Positions 5,814 through 11,601 of a stretch of DNA of 11,601 bases are shown piece after piece (the stretch's first letter is position 1; each line of letters opens with the position of its first letter). Below the pieces are notes generated by a model. The model worked only from the letters and a program-made list of their open reading frames with translations, made no database searches and was not told the origin of the DNA. A program made the translations under genes and the position numbers. Origin of the DNA: Dongia_B sp035539075 (GTDB lineage: Bacteria > Pseudomonadota > Alphaproteobacteria > Dongiales > Dongiaceae); assembly GCA_035539075.1 (NCBI GenBank), contig DATLJB010000086.1:1-11601 (forward strand). The letters are read 5' to 3'.

Positions 5814-7199
5814 TCATGCCGGCGGCACATTCTGGTTGAGGCTGAAGAGGTTGGTGGGGTCGTATTTGGTCTTGACTGCCCGCAGGCGCGCGTAATTGCC
5901 GCTGAAGGCCGCCTGAACCTGTTCCGGCTTTTCGTCGCTGACGAAATTGGAGAGGTAGCGGCCGGTGGCGAAGGGCTGCAGCGCGTCATAGGCTTCCCGC
6001 GCCAGCCGGATATGCCGGTCGCCTTCTCCGTCGTCGAGCCATTGCGACATGATGCCGATATTGTAATCCGCCTGCCGCTGCGAAAAGGCGGTAGCCGCGG
6101 GCGGGATGCGACCCATCGCGCCGCCATAGAATTCCACCATCATCGCGCTCAAAGGTGAGGCCATGCGGTTCGCGTGCTCGACGATGATATCGATGACGTC
6201 ATCCGGCAACTCCGTCAGGAAGGCCGATTTCCAGTAATTATGGCTTCTGTCGGGAAAGGCGCCGTCGAACATCGCTTGCATGTCCGAAAAGGGCAAAGGC
6301 TGGATCAGATCCGCCATCGGCGCGCCGAAGCTGCGCAACGGCGCCAGCACCTTCTCGCCCTCCGCCAGGTCACCGCAATAGCAGGCCGCAATGGCGATGG
6401 CCGGCTGTCCCTCTGGCGTTGACATCAGCGCGGCATAGGCCGTCAGCTCTTCCGGCGCGCTGCGCACATAGCTGCGGTAATTCTGCAGCACCGCCTTGGC
6501 CGCGTCGCGGGGATAGAGAATCATGCCGCCGAGGACGGTGGAGACGGGATGCGCCCGGAACAGGAAAGACGACACCACGCCGAAATTGCCGCCGCCGCCG
6601 CGCAAGCCCCAGAAGAGATCGGCATGGGTTTCTTCACTGGCGGTCACCAGCTTCCCGTCGGCGGTCACGACCTCGCAGGAGATGAGATTGTCGCAGCTCA
6701 GCCCGTATTTGCGGACCAGCCAGCCGACGCCGCCGCCCAGGGTCAGGCCGGCAATGCCGGTGCGGGAAATGACGCCGCACGGCACCGCCAGGCCATAGAG
6801 CGCCGTCTCCCGATCGATATCGCCCAGCGTCGCACCCGCCTGGATCCAGGCCGTCTGTTGACGCGGATCGACATGCACGCCTTTCATCAGCGAGAGATCG
6901 ATGACGATGCCGTCATCGCACAGCGCCCGGCCGGCGACATTATGACCGCCGCCGCGGACAGCGACGACCAGGCGGTTCTCCCGCGCGAAGGTGACGGCGC
7001 GGATGATATCGGTGGTTCCCAGGCATTGCGCGATCATGCCGGGGTGCCTGTCGATATTGGCGTTCCAGATCTCGCGTGCCCGATCGTAATCGCCATCGCC
7101 GGGCCGGATCACCCGGCCATGGAAGCCCTCCTTGAAGGTATCGATCAAGGCGGTGTCGACGACCGTTCCGTCACGCTGTTTCAGCTTTCTCGCGCTCAT
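5814..7199 (-). CDS. FAD-binding oxidoreductase, berberine-bridge (PCMH/VAO) type
   Basis: The 461-residue product belongs to the covalent-flavin oxidases with an FAD_binding_4 domain (about 55-220) and a C-terminal berberine-bridge segment ending YDPTNLFSLNQNVPPA. RGGGHNVAG (82-90) carries the His86 expected to hold FAD through an 8-alpha-histidyl bond; TGIAGLTLGGGVGWLVRKYG and GLRGGGGNFGVV are family landmarks. The cysteine used by bicovalent members is not at the expected place, though Cys141 lies close by, so single attachment is likely. Related enzymes oxidise sugars, alkaloids or aromatic alcohols with O2; the substrate here cannot be read. No signal peptide is seen, so it is probably cytosolic. 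The start at 7199 is chosen because GAGGA lies 5 nt upstream; the 25 extra in-frame codons to 7274 lack family similarity. Confidence 0.88.
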   Translation of the reverse strand: MSARKLKQRDGTVVDTALIDTFKEGFHGRVIRPGDGDYDRAREIWNANIDRHPGMIAQCLGTTDIIRAVTFARENRLVVAVRGGGHNVAGRALCDDGIVIDLSLMKGVHVDPRQQTAWIQAGATLGDIDRETALYGLAVPCGVISRTGIAGLTLGGGVGWLVRKYGLSCDNLISCEVVTADGKLVTASEETHADLFWGLRGGGGNFGVVSSFLFRAHPVSTVLGGMILYPRDAAKAVLQNYRSYVRSAPEELTAYAALMSTPEGQPAIAIAACYCGDLAEGEKVLAPLRSFGAPMADLIQPLPFSDMQAMFDGAFPDRSHNYWKSAFLTELPDDVIDIIVEHANRMASPLSAMMVEFYGGAMGRIPPAATAFSQRQADYNIGIMSQWLDDGEGDRHIRLAREAYDALQPFATGRYLSNFVSDEKPEQVQAAFSGNYARLRAVKTKYDPTNLFSLNQNVPPA

Positions 7200-7257
7200 G
7201 TATGTCCTCACCCGTTGATATGACGGAACAAACATGGCGGGCCGCGATTGCTCGGCG

Positions 7258-7292
7258 GTTACAGTCCCGTTCAATCGCGTTACGGTCGTAAC
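7258..7292. promoter_or_regulatory. GTTAC repeat cluster upstream of the FAD oxidoreductase
   Basis: GTTAC occurs at 7258-7262 and 7279-7283, 21 bp apart (two helical turns), and the second copy faces GTAAC at 7288-7292 in a dyad with a 4-bp centre. Another GTAAC lies at 7376-7380. The cluster is 59-93 bp upstream of the oxidase ATG, a normal distance for an activator. AraC-type regulators often bind direct repeats two turns apart, so one of the two neighbouring regulators is a possible binder. No clear -35/-10 pair was found. Confidence 0.3.
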
Positions 7293-7387
7293 AAAGGGCG
7301 ATACATGCCCTGTCGCGATTCCGCGACTAACGCAGCCGCGTCGAAGCTATGAGATCTGCGCGGCCGGCGGGAAACGTAACAACCGGC

Positions 7388-8605
7388 TCAGATGACCTTC
7401 TTTTCGCGCAACACCCGGAGATCCTCGTCGCTGAAATAGAGCATCTCGCGCAGGACTGCATCGGTGTCCTGGCCGCAGACCGGCGGCGCCAGCCGGTAAT
7501 CGACTGGTGTCTCCGACATCTTGATCGGACTGCCGATGAGATCTACATGGCCGCTTCCCGCCAGCGGATAGGGCATGCTGATCTTCATGTTCCGGTGCAG
7601 CACCTGCGGATCGGCGAAGACCTGGTCGACGTTATTGACCGGGCCGCAGGGCACGCCCAAGGCTTCGAGCCCCTCGATCCAGTGCTTTTGCGGCTTTTGT
7701 GCCGTCAGCTCGTTGATCATCTTGTAGAGTTCGACGCGGTTCTGCACCCGCGCCGGATTGGTGGTGAAGCGCGGGTCTTTGGCCCAGTCGGGGACGCCGG
7801 CGAAGCTGCAGAACTTTTCGAACTGCGAATCATTGCCGACCGCCAGGATGAAATAGCCGTCGGCGCACATGACGACCGAATAGGGGACGATATTGGGATG
7901 CTCGTTGCCGAGCCGGCGCGGCACTTCGCCCGAGGTCAGGTAATGCAGGCCGATATTGGCGAGATAGGAGACCTGGGAATCCAGCAGGCTCATATCGATA
8001 TGCTGGCCCCGCCCGGTGGCATGGCGGTGATGCAGGGCCGCGAGGATCGCCGTCGTCGAATAGATGCCGGTGATGATATCGGTGGCGGCGACGCCGATCT
8101 TGACCGGCGGGGTCGAGGGATCGCCGGTGACGCTCATGATGCCGCCCATGCCCTGGGCCAGGAAGTCATAGCCGGCGCGGTGGGCGTAGGGGCCGGTCTG
8201 GCCGAAGCCGGTGATCGAGCAATAGATCAGGCGGGGAAAGTCGTGTTTGATCTGGTCATAGGCGAGATGGTACTTCGCCATGTCGCCGACCTTGAAATTC
8301 TCGACGAAGATGTCGCTGCGGGCGATCAGGCGCTTGGCGATATCCTGGCCTTCCGGCTTGGCGATATCCAGGGTGAGGGAACGCTTGTTGCGGTTGACGG
8401 CGAGATAATAGCCGCTCTCGCTGGTGTTCTTGCCCGCGGCGTCCTTGACGAAAGGCGGGCCCCATTTGCGGGTATCATCACCGGCGCCCGGCTTTTCGAC
8501 CTTGATCACCTCGGCGCCGAGATCGCCCAGGATCTGTGTCGCCGTCGGCCCCGCCAGAATCCGGCTCAAATCGAAAACACGAATGCCTTGCAAGGGGCCG
8601 GACAT
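7388..8605 (-). CDS. Class III CoA-transferase (CaiB/BaiF family)
   Basis: The 405-residue cytosolic enzyme would move CoA from one acyl-CoA to another carboxylic acid through a covalent aspartyl intermediate. Family marks are the opening GIRVFDLSRILAGPTATQIL, DLGAEVIKVEKPG (28-40), NRNKRSLTLD (71-80), YCSITGFGQTGPY (128-140), GYDFLAQGMGGIMSVTG and KIGVAATDIITG, where Asp176 is the predicted catalytic residue (equivalent to Asp169 of formyl-CoA transferase). Length is normal for the family. GGAGAAG sits a few bases before the chosen ATG at 8605; the longer frame to 8800 runs over the 3' end of ruvX and is not credible. The gap to ruvX is 121 bp, so co-transcription with ruvX is possible. The donor and acceptor acids cannot be named; no dehydrogenase or decarboxylase partner lies beside it. 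Confidence 0.92.
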   Translation of the reverse strand: MSGPLQGIRVFDLSRILAGPTATQILGDLGAEVIKVEKPGAGDDTRKWGPPFVKDAAGKNTSESGYYLAVNRNKRSLTLDIAKPEGQDIAKRLIARSDIFVENFKVGDMAKYHLAYDQIKHDFPRLIYCSITGFGQTGPYAHRAGYDFLAQGMGGIMSVTGDPSTPPVKIGVAATDIITGIYSTTAILAALHHRHATGRGQHIDMSLLDSQVSYLANIGLHYLTSGEVPRRLGNEHPNIVPYSVVMCADGYFILAVGNDSQFEKFCSFAGVPDWAKDPRFTTNPARVQNRVELYKMINELTAQKPQKHWIEGLEALGVPCGPVNNVDQVFADPQVLHRNMKISMPYPLAGSGHVDLIGSPIKMSETPVDYRLAPPVCGQDTDAVLREMLYFSDEDLRVLREKKVI

Positions 8606-8708
8606 GAACTTCTCCGCACAAATAACTCGGTACTGGGTCTTTGAGTGTGCGGCACTCTTACGGCCCTGCCTAGCGAAATCAAGTGCGGAAAGCGCAAGGG
8701 GGTATGCC

Positions 8709-8723
8709 CGGGCGTAAGGCCCG
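8709..8723 (-). terminator. Small hairpin just after ruvX
   Basis: CGGGC (8709-8713) and GCCCG (8719-8723) pair around GTAAG, 4 nt past the ruvX stop codon. The stem is short and no T tract follows on the minus strand, so any termination would be weak; read-through into the CoA-transferase gene is possible. Confidence 0.25.
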
Positions 8724-8726
8724 CGT

Positions 8727-9203
8727 CTAAGTTGCCGTCTTCTGCCGCTGCCAGAAATCCAGCGCGCCCTGCAGGATGAAGGTCGCCGCCGCACGGTCAA
8801 CGGTCTGGGCGCGCTTGGCGCGGCTGAGATCGGCCTCGATCATGTCCCTTGTGACGGCGACGGTGGAGAGGCGCTCGTCCCAGAAGGCGATGGGCAGGTC
8901 CTTCAGCTTCAGGAGGTTGCTGGCGAATTGCCGCACCGACTGGCAGCGTGGTCCCTCGCTGCCATCCATGTTGCGGGGCAGGCCGATGACGAGGCCGCCC
9001 ACCTGGCGATCCTCGATCAGGCGCAGCAGCTCCTGGGCATCCAGGGTGAACTTCTTGCGCCGGATGGTCATGACCGGTGTCGCCACATGCAGGCCGGGAT
9101 CGCTGACCGCGATGCCGATGGTCTTTTCGCCGAGGTCCAGGCCGAACAGGCGGCTGTGGCGCGGCAGGCTGGCGCAGAGGGCCTTGATGTCGTCGTGAAT
9201 CAT
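8727..9203 (-). CDS. ruvX: Putative pre-16S rRNA nuclease / Holliday junction resolvase-like protein RuvX (YqgF)
   Basis: The 158-residue product is an RNase H-fold nuclease of the YqgF/RuvX family; E. coli YqgF is linked to maturation of the 16S rRNA 5' end, and members were earlier proposed as Holliday junction resolvases. Visible motifs are LFGLDLGEKTIGIAVSD (19-35) with the first catalytic Asp, GGLVIGLPRNMDGSEG, WDERLSTVAV with the conserved Glu, and a final Asp in VDRAAATFILQGALD. Length is typical. The ATG at 9203 is preceded by GGAAGAG and lies about 20 nt from the predicted transcription start, so the longer frame to 9305 is rejected. The neighbouring pyrB on the same strand is separated by 8.3 kb of other genes. 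Confidence 0.93.
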   Translation of the reverse strand: MIHDDIKALCASLPRHSRLFGLDLGEKTIGIAVSDPGLHVATPVMTIRRKKFTLDAQELLRLIEDRQVGGLVIGLPRNMDGSEGPRCQSVRQFASNLLKLKDLPIAFWDERLSTVAVTRDMIEADLSRAKRAQTVDRAAATFILQGALDFWQRQKTAT

Positions 9204-9230
9204 CGCTCTTCCGGTTCGCAATCTGGCCCG

Positions 9231-9260
9231 AGTATAGAGAACAATGCTTTTTCGCGCCAA
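9231..9260 (-). promoter_or_regulatory. Promoter of ruvX
   Basis: On the minus strand TTGGCG (9260-9255) and TATACT (9236-9231) are 18 bp apart. Transcription from about 9224 leaves a leader of some 20 nt that contains the GGAAGAG ribosome site of ruvX. Confidence 0.55.
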
Positions 9261-9315
9261 ACTGTGATGCAGGTCCATTGCCGCGCGGGTTAAAAGCATG
9301 CACATCCGGTCGGTG

Positions 9316-9360
9316 CCGGTCTTGGGAGCGCTGGTCTCGGGGGCGCCGGTCTTGGGCGTG
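9316..9360. repeat. Three tandem imperfect 15-bp repeats upstream of phzF-like gene
   Basis: Units at 9316-9330, 9331-9345 and 9346-9360 share the core C-YGGTCTYGGG and differ at a few positions. They fill 45 bp of the gap between the divergent ruvX and phzF-like genes, ending 46 bp before the latter's ATG. The purpose is unknown: minisatellite-like slippage or protein-binding sites are both possible. Confidence 0.5.
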
Positions 9361-9406
9361 ACGGAATGGCAGAGGCCCCATAGATGCGGGGCAGGGGAGA
9401 AGAGTT

Positions 9407-10252
9407 ATGGAAATCTTGCGGATCGCGGCTTTTTCGGATGGCGCGACGGGCGGCAATCCGGCCGGCGTCGTCATCGGCGATACGCTGCCGGAAGCGGGGC
9501 GCATGCAGGCGATTGCCGCCGAGGTCGGGTTTTCCGAGACGGCCTTTGCCGCGCCCCTGCAACCGGGACAGCAGAAGGCCTGGCGGGTGCGCTATTTCGC
9601 GCCGGAATCGGAAGTGCCCTTTTGCGGCCATGCGACCATCGCGCTGGGGGCGGCCCTGGCGGCGAAGGTCGGCGACGGGGTCTTTGACCTCACTTTGAAC
9701 GCGGCGGCGATCACGGTCGCGGGCGAGCGCAAGGGCGAGATGTTCACGGCGGCCCTGCAATCGCCGCCGACCCGCAGCCAGCCCGCAGGGGAACCGGTGA
9801 TCGCCGGGGCCCTGGCGCTGTTCGGTTACGACGCGGCGGATCTCGACCCGCGCCTGCCGCCGGCACAGGTCCATGGCGGCGCCGATCATCTGTTCCTGGC
9901 CTTGCGGTCGCGGGAGTTGCTCAGCGCCATGCACTACGACCTCTCGGCCGGCCGCGCCTTCATGCGGAAACATGGATTCGTGACCGTGACGCTGGCCTTC
10001 GCCGAGACGCCGTCGCTTTTTCACGCGCGCAATCCCTTCGCCTCGGGCGGCGTCTATGAGGATCCGGCGACCGGCGCCGCCGCTGCTGCGATGGCCGGTT
10101 ATCTCCGCGACTGCGGTTGGCCGCATGGCGGCGCGATCGATATCGTCCAGGGCGAGGACATGGGCATGCGCTCGAAGCTGCGGGCGGAAATTCCGCCGGC
10201 AAGAGGCAGCTCGATCCGCGTCTCCGGTACGGCACGATGGATGACGGATTGA
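9407..10252 (+). CDS. PhzF-family isomerase/epimerase-like protein
   Basis: The 281-residue protein has the two-lobed diaminopimelate-epimerase-like fold of PhzF enzymes. Residue 44 in GFSETAF is the conserved glutamate that acts as acid/base in PhzF; PFCGHATIALGAAL (71-84) and EDPATGAAAAAMAGYL are the other signature loops. NPAGVV near the N-terminus also fits. Length matches the family (about 260-300). The ATG at 9407 follows GGGGAGAAGAG closely, a strong ribosome site. Most PhzF homologues have no known substrate, and there are no phenazine genes here, so a phenazine role should not be assumed. The final codons lie in the first copy of the 150-bp duplication, and the gene converges on the iron-sulfur flavoprotein gene. 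Confidence 0.92.
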   Translation: MEILRIAAFSDGATGGNPAGVVIGDTLPEAGRMQAIAAEVGFSETAFAAPLQPGQQKAWRVRYFAPESEVPFCGHATIALGAALAAKVGDGVFDLTLNAAAITVAGERKGEMFTAALQSPPTRSQPAGEPVIAGALALFGYDAADLDPRLPPAQVHGGADHLFLALRSRELLSAMHYDLSAGRAFMRKHGFVTVTLAFAETPSLFHARNPFASGGVYEDPATGAAAAAMAGYLRDCGWPHGGAIDIVQGEDMGMRSKLRAEIPPARGSSIRVSGTARWMTD

Positions 10253-10268
10253 GCTGACCACTCCTCTT

Positions 10269-10299
10269 GTCATGCCCGGGCTTGACCCGGGCATCCATG
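10269..10299. repeat. Palindromic REP-like element, orientation 1, unit 1
   Basis: A 31-nt element with 9-bp perfect arms ATGCCCGGG and CCCGGGCAT (10272-10280, 10286-10294) around the loop CTTGA. It has the GTCA...TCCATG borders of intergenic palindromes widespread in alphaproteobacteria. It probably forms a hairpin in RNA from either strand and may end the PhzF-like transcript. Confidence 0.85.
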
Positions 10300-10323
10300 G
10301 TTGAAGCAAGAGATTGCCATCGG

Positions 10324-10354
10324 CATGGACCCTCGGGTCAAGCCCGAGGGTGAC
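10324..10354. repeat. Palindromic REP-like element, inverted orientation, unit 1
   Basis: Reverse complement relative of the element at 10269-10299: arms ACCCTCGGG and CCCGAGGGT (10329-10337, 10343-10351) around TCAAG. Compared with the first element the arms differ at three positions, all compensated so that pairing is kept. The two elements are 24 nt apart, head to head. Confidence 0.85.
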
Positions 10355-10418
10355 GAAATAAGGGATGCCGGACTCGCTTAATCCGTATGGATGACGGATT
10401 GAGCTGACCACTCCTCTT

Positions 10419-10449
10419 GTCATGCCCGGGCTTGACCCGGGCATCCATG
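10419..10449. repeat. Palindromic REP-like element, orientation 1, unit 2
   Basis: Exact copy of the element at 10269-10299, placed 150 bp downstream by the tandem duplication; arms at 10422-10430 and 10436-10444. Confidence 0.85.
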
Positions 10450-10473
10450 GTTGAAGCAAGAGATTGCCATCGG

Positions 10474-10504
10474 CATGGACCCTCGGGTCAAGCCCGAGGG
10501 TGAC
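10474..10504. repeat. Palindromic REP-like element, inverted orientation, unit 2
   Basis: Exact copy of the element at 10324-10354; arms at 10479-10487 and 10493-10501. It lies 24 bp beyond the flavoprotein stop codon and could serve as that gene's 3' hairpin. Confidence 0.85.
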
Positions 10505-10527
10505 GAGATAAGGGATGCCGGACTCGC

Positions 10528-11601
10528 TTAATCCGCCAGCAGCTCCGCGATCTCGCGGCGGAAGGGCAAGGCGTCGCCGATATCGGGCGCGTCCAGTTCC
10601 TCGGCATAGCGGCGGCCGGCATAGACGGCGAGCGCGATGGTGCCCGGCGCCCAGCCATCGCCGATGCCCTTGACCGATTTGATGCCGGCACCCGCCCAAT
10701 CGGCGGCGCGCGCCGTCAGGTCGAGATAGAGCTGGTCGTTGGGCAGGCGCGAGGTGACGAGTACCAGCGCACTGGCGGCGCGTTCGCTGTCGCGGCCGGT
10801 ATAGGCGCAGCGCAGGATCATGGATTCGGTATCGGCACTGGCGACTGCATGGCTGGTGACGATCTCGACGCCGAGCTCCAGCAGGCGTGCCTGGATCTTG
10901 TGCTGCTCCATGGTGTTGCGTGTCCAATTGGCGACCTCGACCGAGGGCGTCACCAGGGTGACGTGATGCCCCTCTTTGACCAGCAATTCGGCGAGCACGC
11001 TGCCCATATAGTAATGGTCGTCATCGAAGAGCGTGACATGCTTCGCCGTCGGCCGCCTGCCCGCCATCAGGTCGTCCGGCGTCAAGACCTCGACGCCGGC
11101 ACCGATCGACATCGGCTTCAGATGGAAATGCGCGACGCCGTCGCGACGCCAGGTGGCGCCGGTCGCCAGCAGCACATGGTCATAGCCGAAATCGAGAATC
11201 TGTTCGGCATCGAGCCTGCTGTCATAGAAGATCTCGACATTGGTCATCTTCTGCAGCTGATAGGCGCGGTAGTCGCGCACCCGGCCCCAGGCGGAGAGGC
11301 CGGGCAATTTGCATTCGCGGGCGACGCGGCCGCCGAGCTCCGTCGTCGCCTCGGCCAGCGCCACTTCGTAGCCGCGCACACCCAGGGCGCGTGCCGCTTC
11401 CAGCCCGGCCGGGCCGGCGCCGACGACCAGGGCACGGGCATTGCTCTCCTTCGGCCGGATATATTCCGGATGCCAGCCCTTGCGCCATTCCTCGCCCATC
11501 GCCGGGTTCTGGGTGCAGCGGCTGGGCGACATGGTCAAGTCGCCGCTGACGCAGATATTGCAGCCGATGCATTCGCGGATGTCGTCGATGCGGCCTTCCT
11601 C
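10528..11601 (-). CDS. Trimethylamine/dimethylamine dehydrogenase-like iron-sulfur flavoprotein, C-terminal half (5' end outside window)
   Basis: The frame is open from the right edge for 357 codons. Its start shows the 4Fe-4S ligand pattern C-x2-C-x2-C-x11-C (visible residues 11, 14, 17, 29) in ECIGCNICVSGDLTMSPSRC, followed by TQNPAMGEEWRKGWHPE, which closely matches trimethylamine, dimethylamine and histamine dehydrogenases. A dinucleotide-binding loop GAGPAGLEAARAL (61-73) begins the C-terminal ADP/FAD-like domain. The missing N-terminal half should be an old-yellow-enzyme TIM barrel with FMN, giving a total near 680-730 residues. Family members oxidatively demethylate or deaminate amines, or reduce enoyl compounds (dienoyl-CoA reductase); the substrate cannot be decided without the barrel. 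The internal TTG at 11538 and ATG at 11532 are not starts. The stop codon lies within the second copy of the 150-bp duplication. Confidence 0.88.
   Translation of the reverse strand, partial: EEGRIDDIRECIGCNICVSGDLTMSPSRCTQNPAMGEEWRKGWHPEYIRPKESNARALVVGAGPAGLEAARALGVRGYEVALAEATTELGGRVARECKLPGLSAWGRVRDYRAYQLQKMTNVEIFYDSRLDAEQILDFGYDHVLLATGATWRRDGVAHFHLKPMSIGAGVEVLTPDDLMAGRRPTAKHVTLFDDDHYYMGSVLAELLVKEGHHVTLVTPSVEVANWTRNTMEQHKIQARLLELGVEIVTSHAVASADTESMILRCAYTGRDSERAASALVLVTSRLPNDQLYLDLTARAADWAGAGIKSVKGIGDGWAPGTIALAVYAGRRYAEELDAPDIGDALPFRREIAELLAD

Larger units (their letters stand above)
10237..10536. repeat. 150-bp tandem duplication spanning a convergent intergenic gap
   Basis: Bases 10237-10385 recur at 10387-10535 with a constant offset of 150 and one mismatch (A at 10357, G at 10507); position 10386/10536 differs. 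Each unit contains the last 16 bases of the PhzF-like gene, the whole gap and the last 8 bases of the flavoprotein gene, so the ancestral gap was about 125 bp and both genes keep intact ends. The near identity implies a recent event. Confidence 0.95.

Noticed and set aside
6549..7223. A 224-codon plus-strand frame
   Set aside because: Antisense to the FAD-binding domain of the oxidoreductase; composition is typical of a GC-rich shadow.
7200..7274. N-terminal extension of the FAD oxidoreductase
   Set aside because: The ATG at 7199 has a good GAGGA site; the extension would also cover the GTTAC repeats and resembles no part of the family.
7349..8644. A 431-codon plus-strand frame
   Set aside because: It is antisense to the CoA-transferase along its whole length and shows no domain of its own.
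9298..9687. A 129-codon plus frame starting just upstream of the PhzF-like gene
   Set aside because: It overlaps the PhzF-like gene in another frame, loses any protein-like character after the 15-bp repeats and has no convincing ribosome site.
10237..10536. CRISPR array or insertion sequence
   Set aside because: There are only two units of 150 bp with no short repeat-spacer alternation, no cas genes and no transposase; it is a simple tandem duplication holding palindromes.
9290..10927. A 545-codon open frame on the minus strand
   Set aside because: It runs antisense through the whole PhzF-like gene and the duplicated palindromes; its repeated LGLDPRVH and PWMPGSSPGMT text is a well-known spurious translation of intergenic palindromes.

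Overview
The window reads as chromosomal DNA of a GC-rich bacterium, most likely an alphaproteobacterium. Reasons: high G+C with G/C-biased third codon positions; a pyrB and a ruvX gene on the same strand (I recall these as neighbours in many alphaproteobacteria); and intergenic palindromes of a type common in that class, whose spurious translations carry the phrases LGLDPRVH and PWMPGSSPGMT. No tRNA, rRNA, transposase, CRISPR array or phage gene is visible.

Layout from left to right. (1) 1-392, minus: the N-terminal part of aspartate carbamoyltransferase (pyrB), with a good promoter so close to the ATG that the mRNA may be leaderless. (2) 640-3315, minus: an 891-residue autotransporter with signal peptide, beta-helical repeat passenger and C-terminal outer-membrane barrel. 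(3) 3316-3637: a divergent control region with a 10-bp inverted repeat in the autotransporter leader and a 15-bp perfect palindrome abutting a candidate promoter for the first regulator. (4) 3638-4603 and 4726-5685, plus: two AraC-family regulators that are clearly tandem paralogues. (5) 5814-7199, minus: a berberine-bridge-type FAD oxidoreductase, convergent with the second regulator across a bidirectional hairpin. (6) 7388-8605, minus: a class III (CaiB/BaiF) CoA-transferase. (7) 8727-9203, minus: ruvX (YqgF), with its own promoter. (8) 9407-10252, plus: a PhzF-family protein. (9) 10237-10536: a 150-bp tandem duplication of the gap between two convergent genes, each unit carrying two inverted palindromic elements. 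(10) 10528-11601, minus: the C-terminal half of a trimethylamine-dehydrogenase-like iron-sulfur flavoprotein, running off the right edge.

How the pieces relate. The pyrB and ruvX ends look like conserved chromosome, and the 8.3 kb between them looks like an accessory block: a surface protein, two duplicated regulators, a covalent-flavin oxidase and a CoA-transferase. The first AraC gene is divergent from the autotransporter and may control it. The oxidase and CoA-transferase suggest catabolism of some carboxylic acid, but nothing in the sequence names the substrate, and the genes do not form one operon. I see no convincing new defence, mobile or toxin system. The most unusual structures are the duplicated palindrome array with compensated stem changes, the possibly leaderless pyrB, and the operator-like dyads around the first AraC gene.
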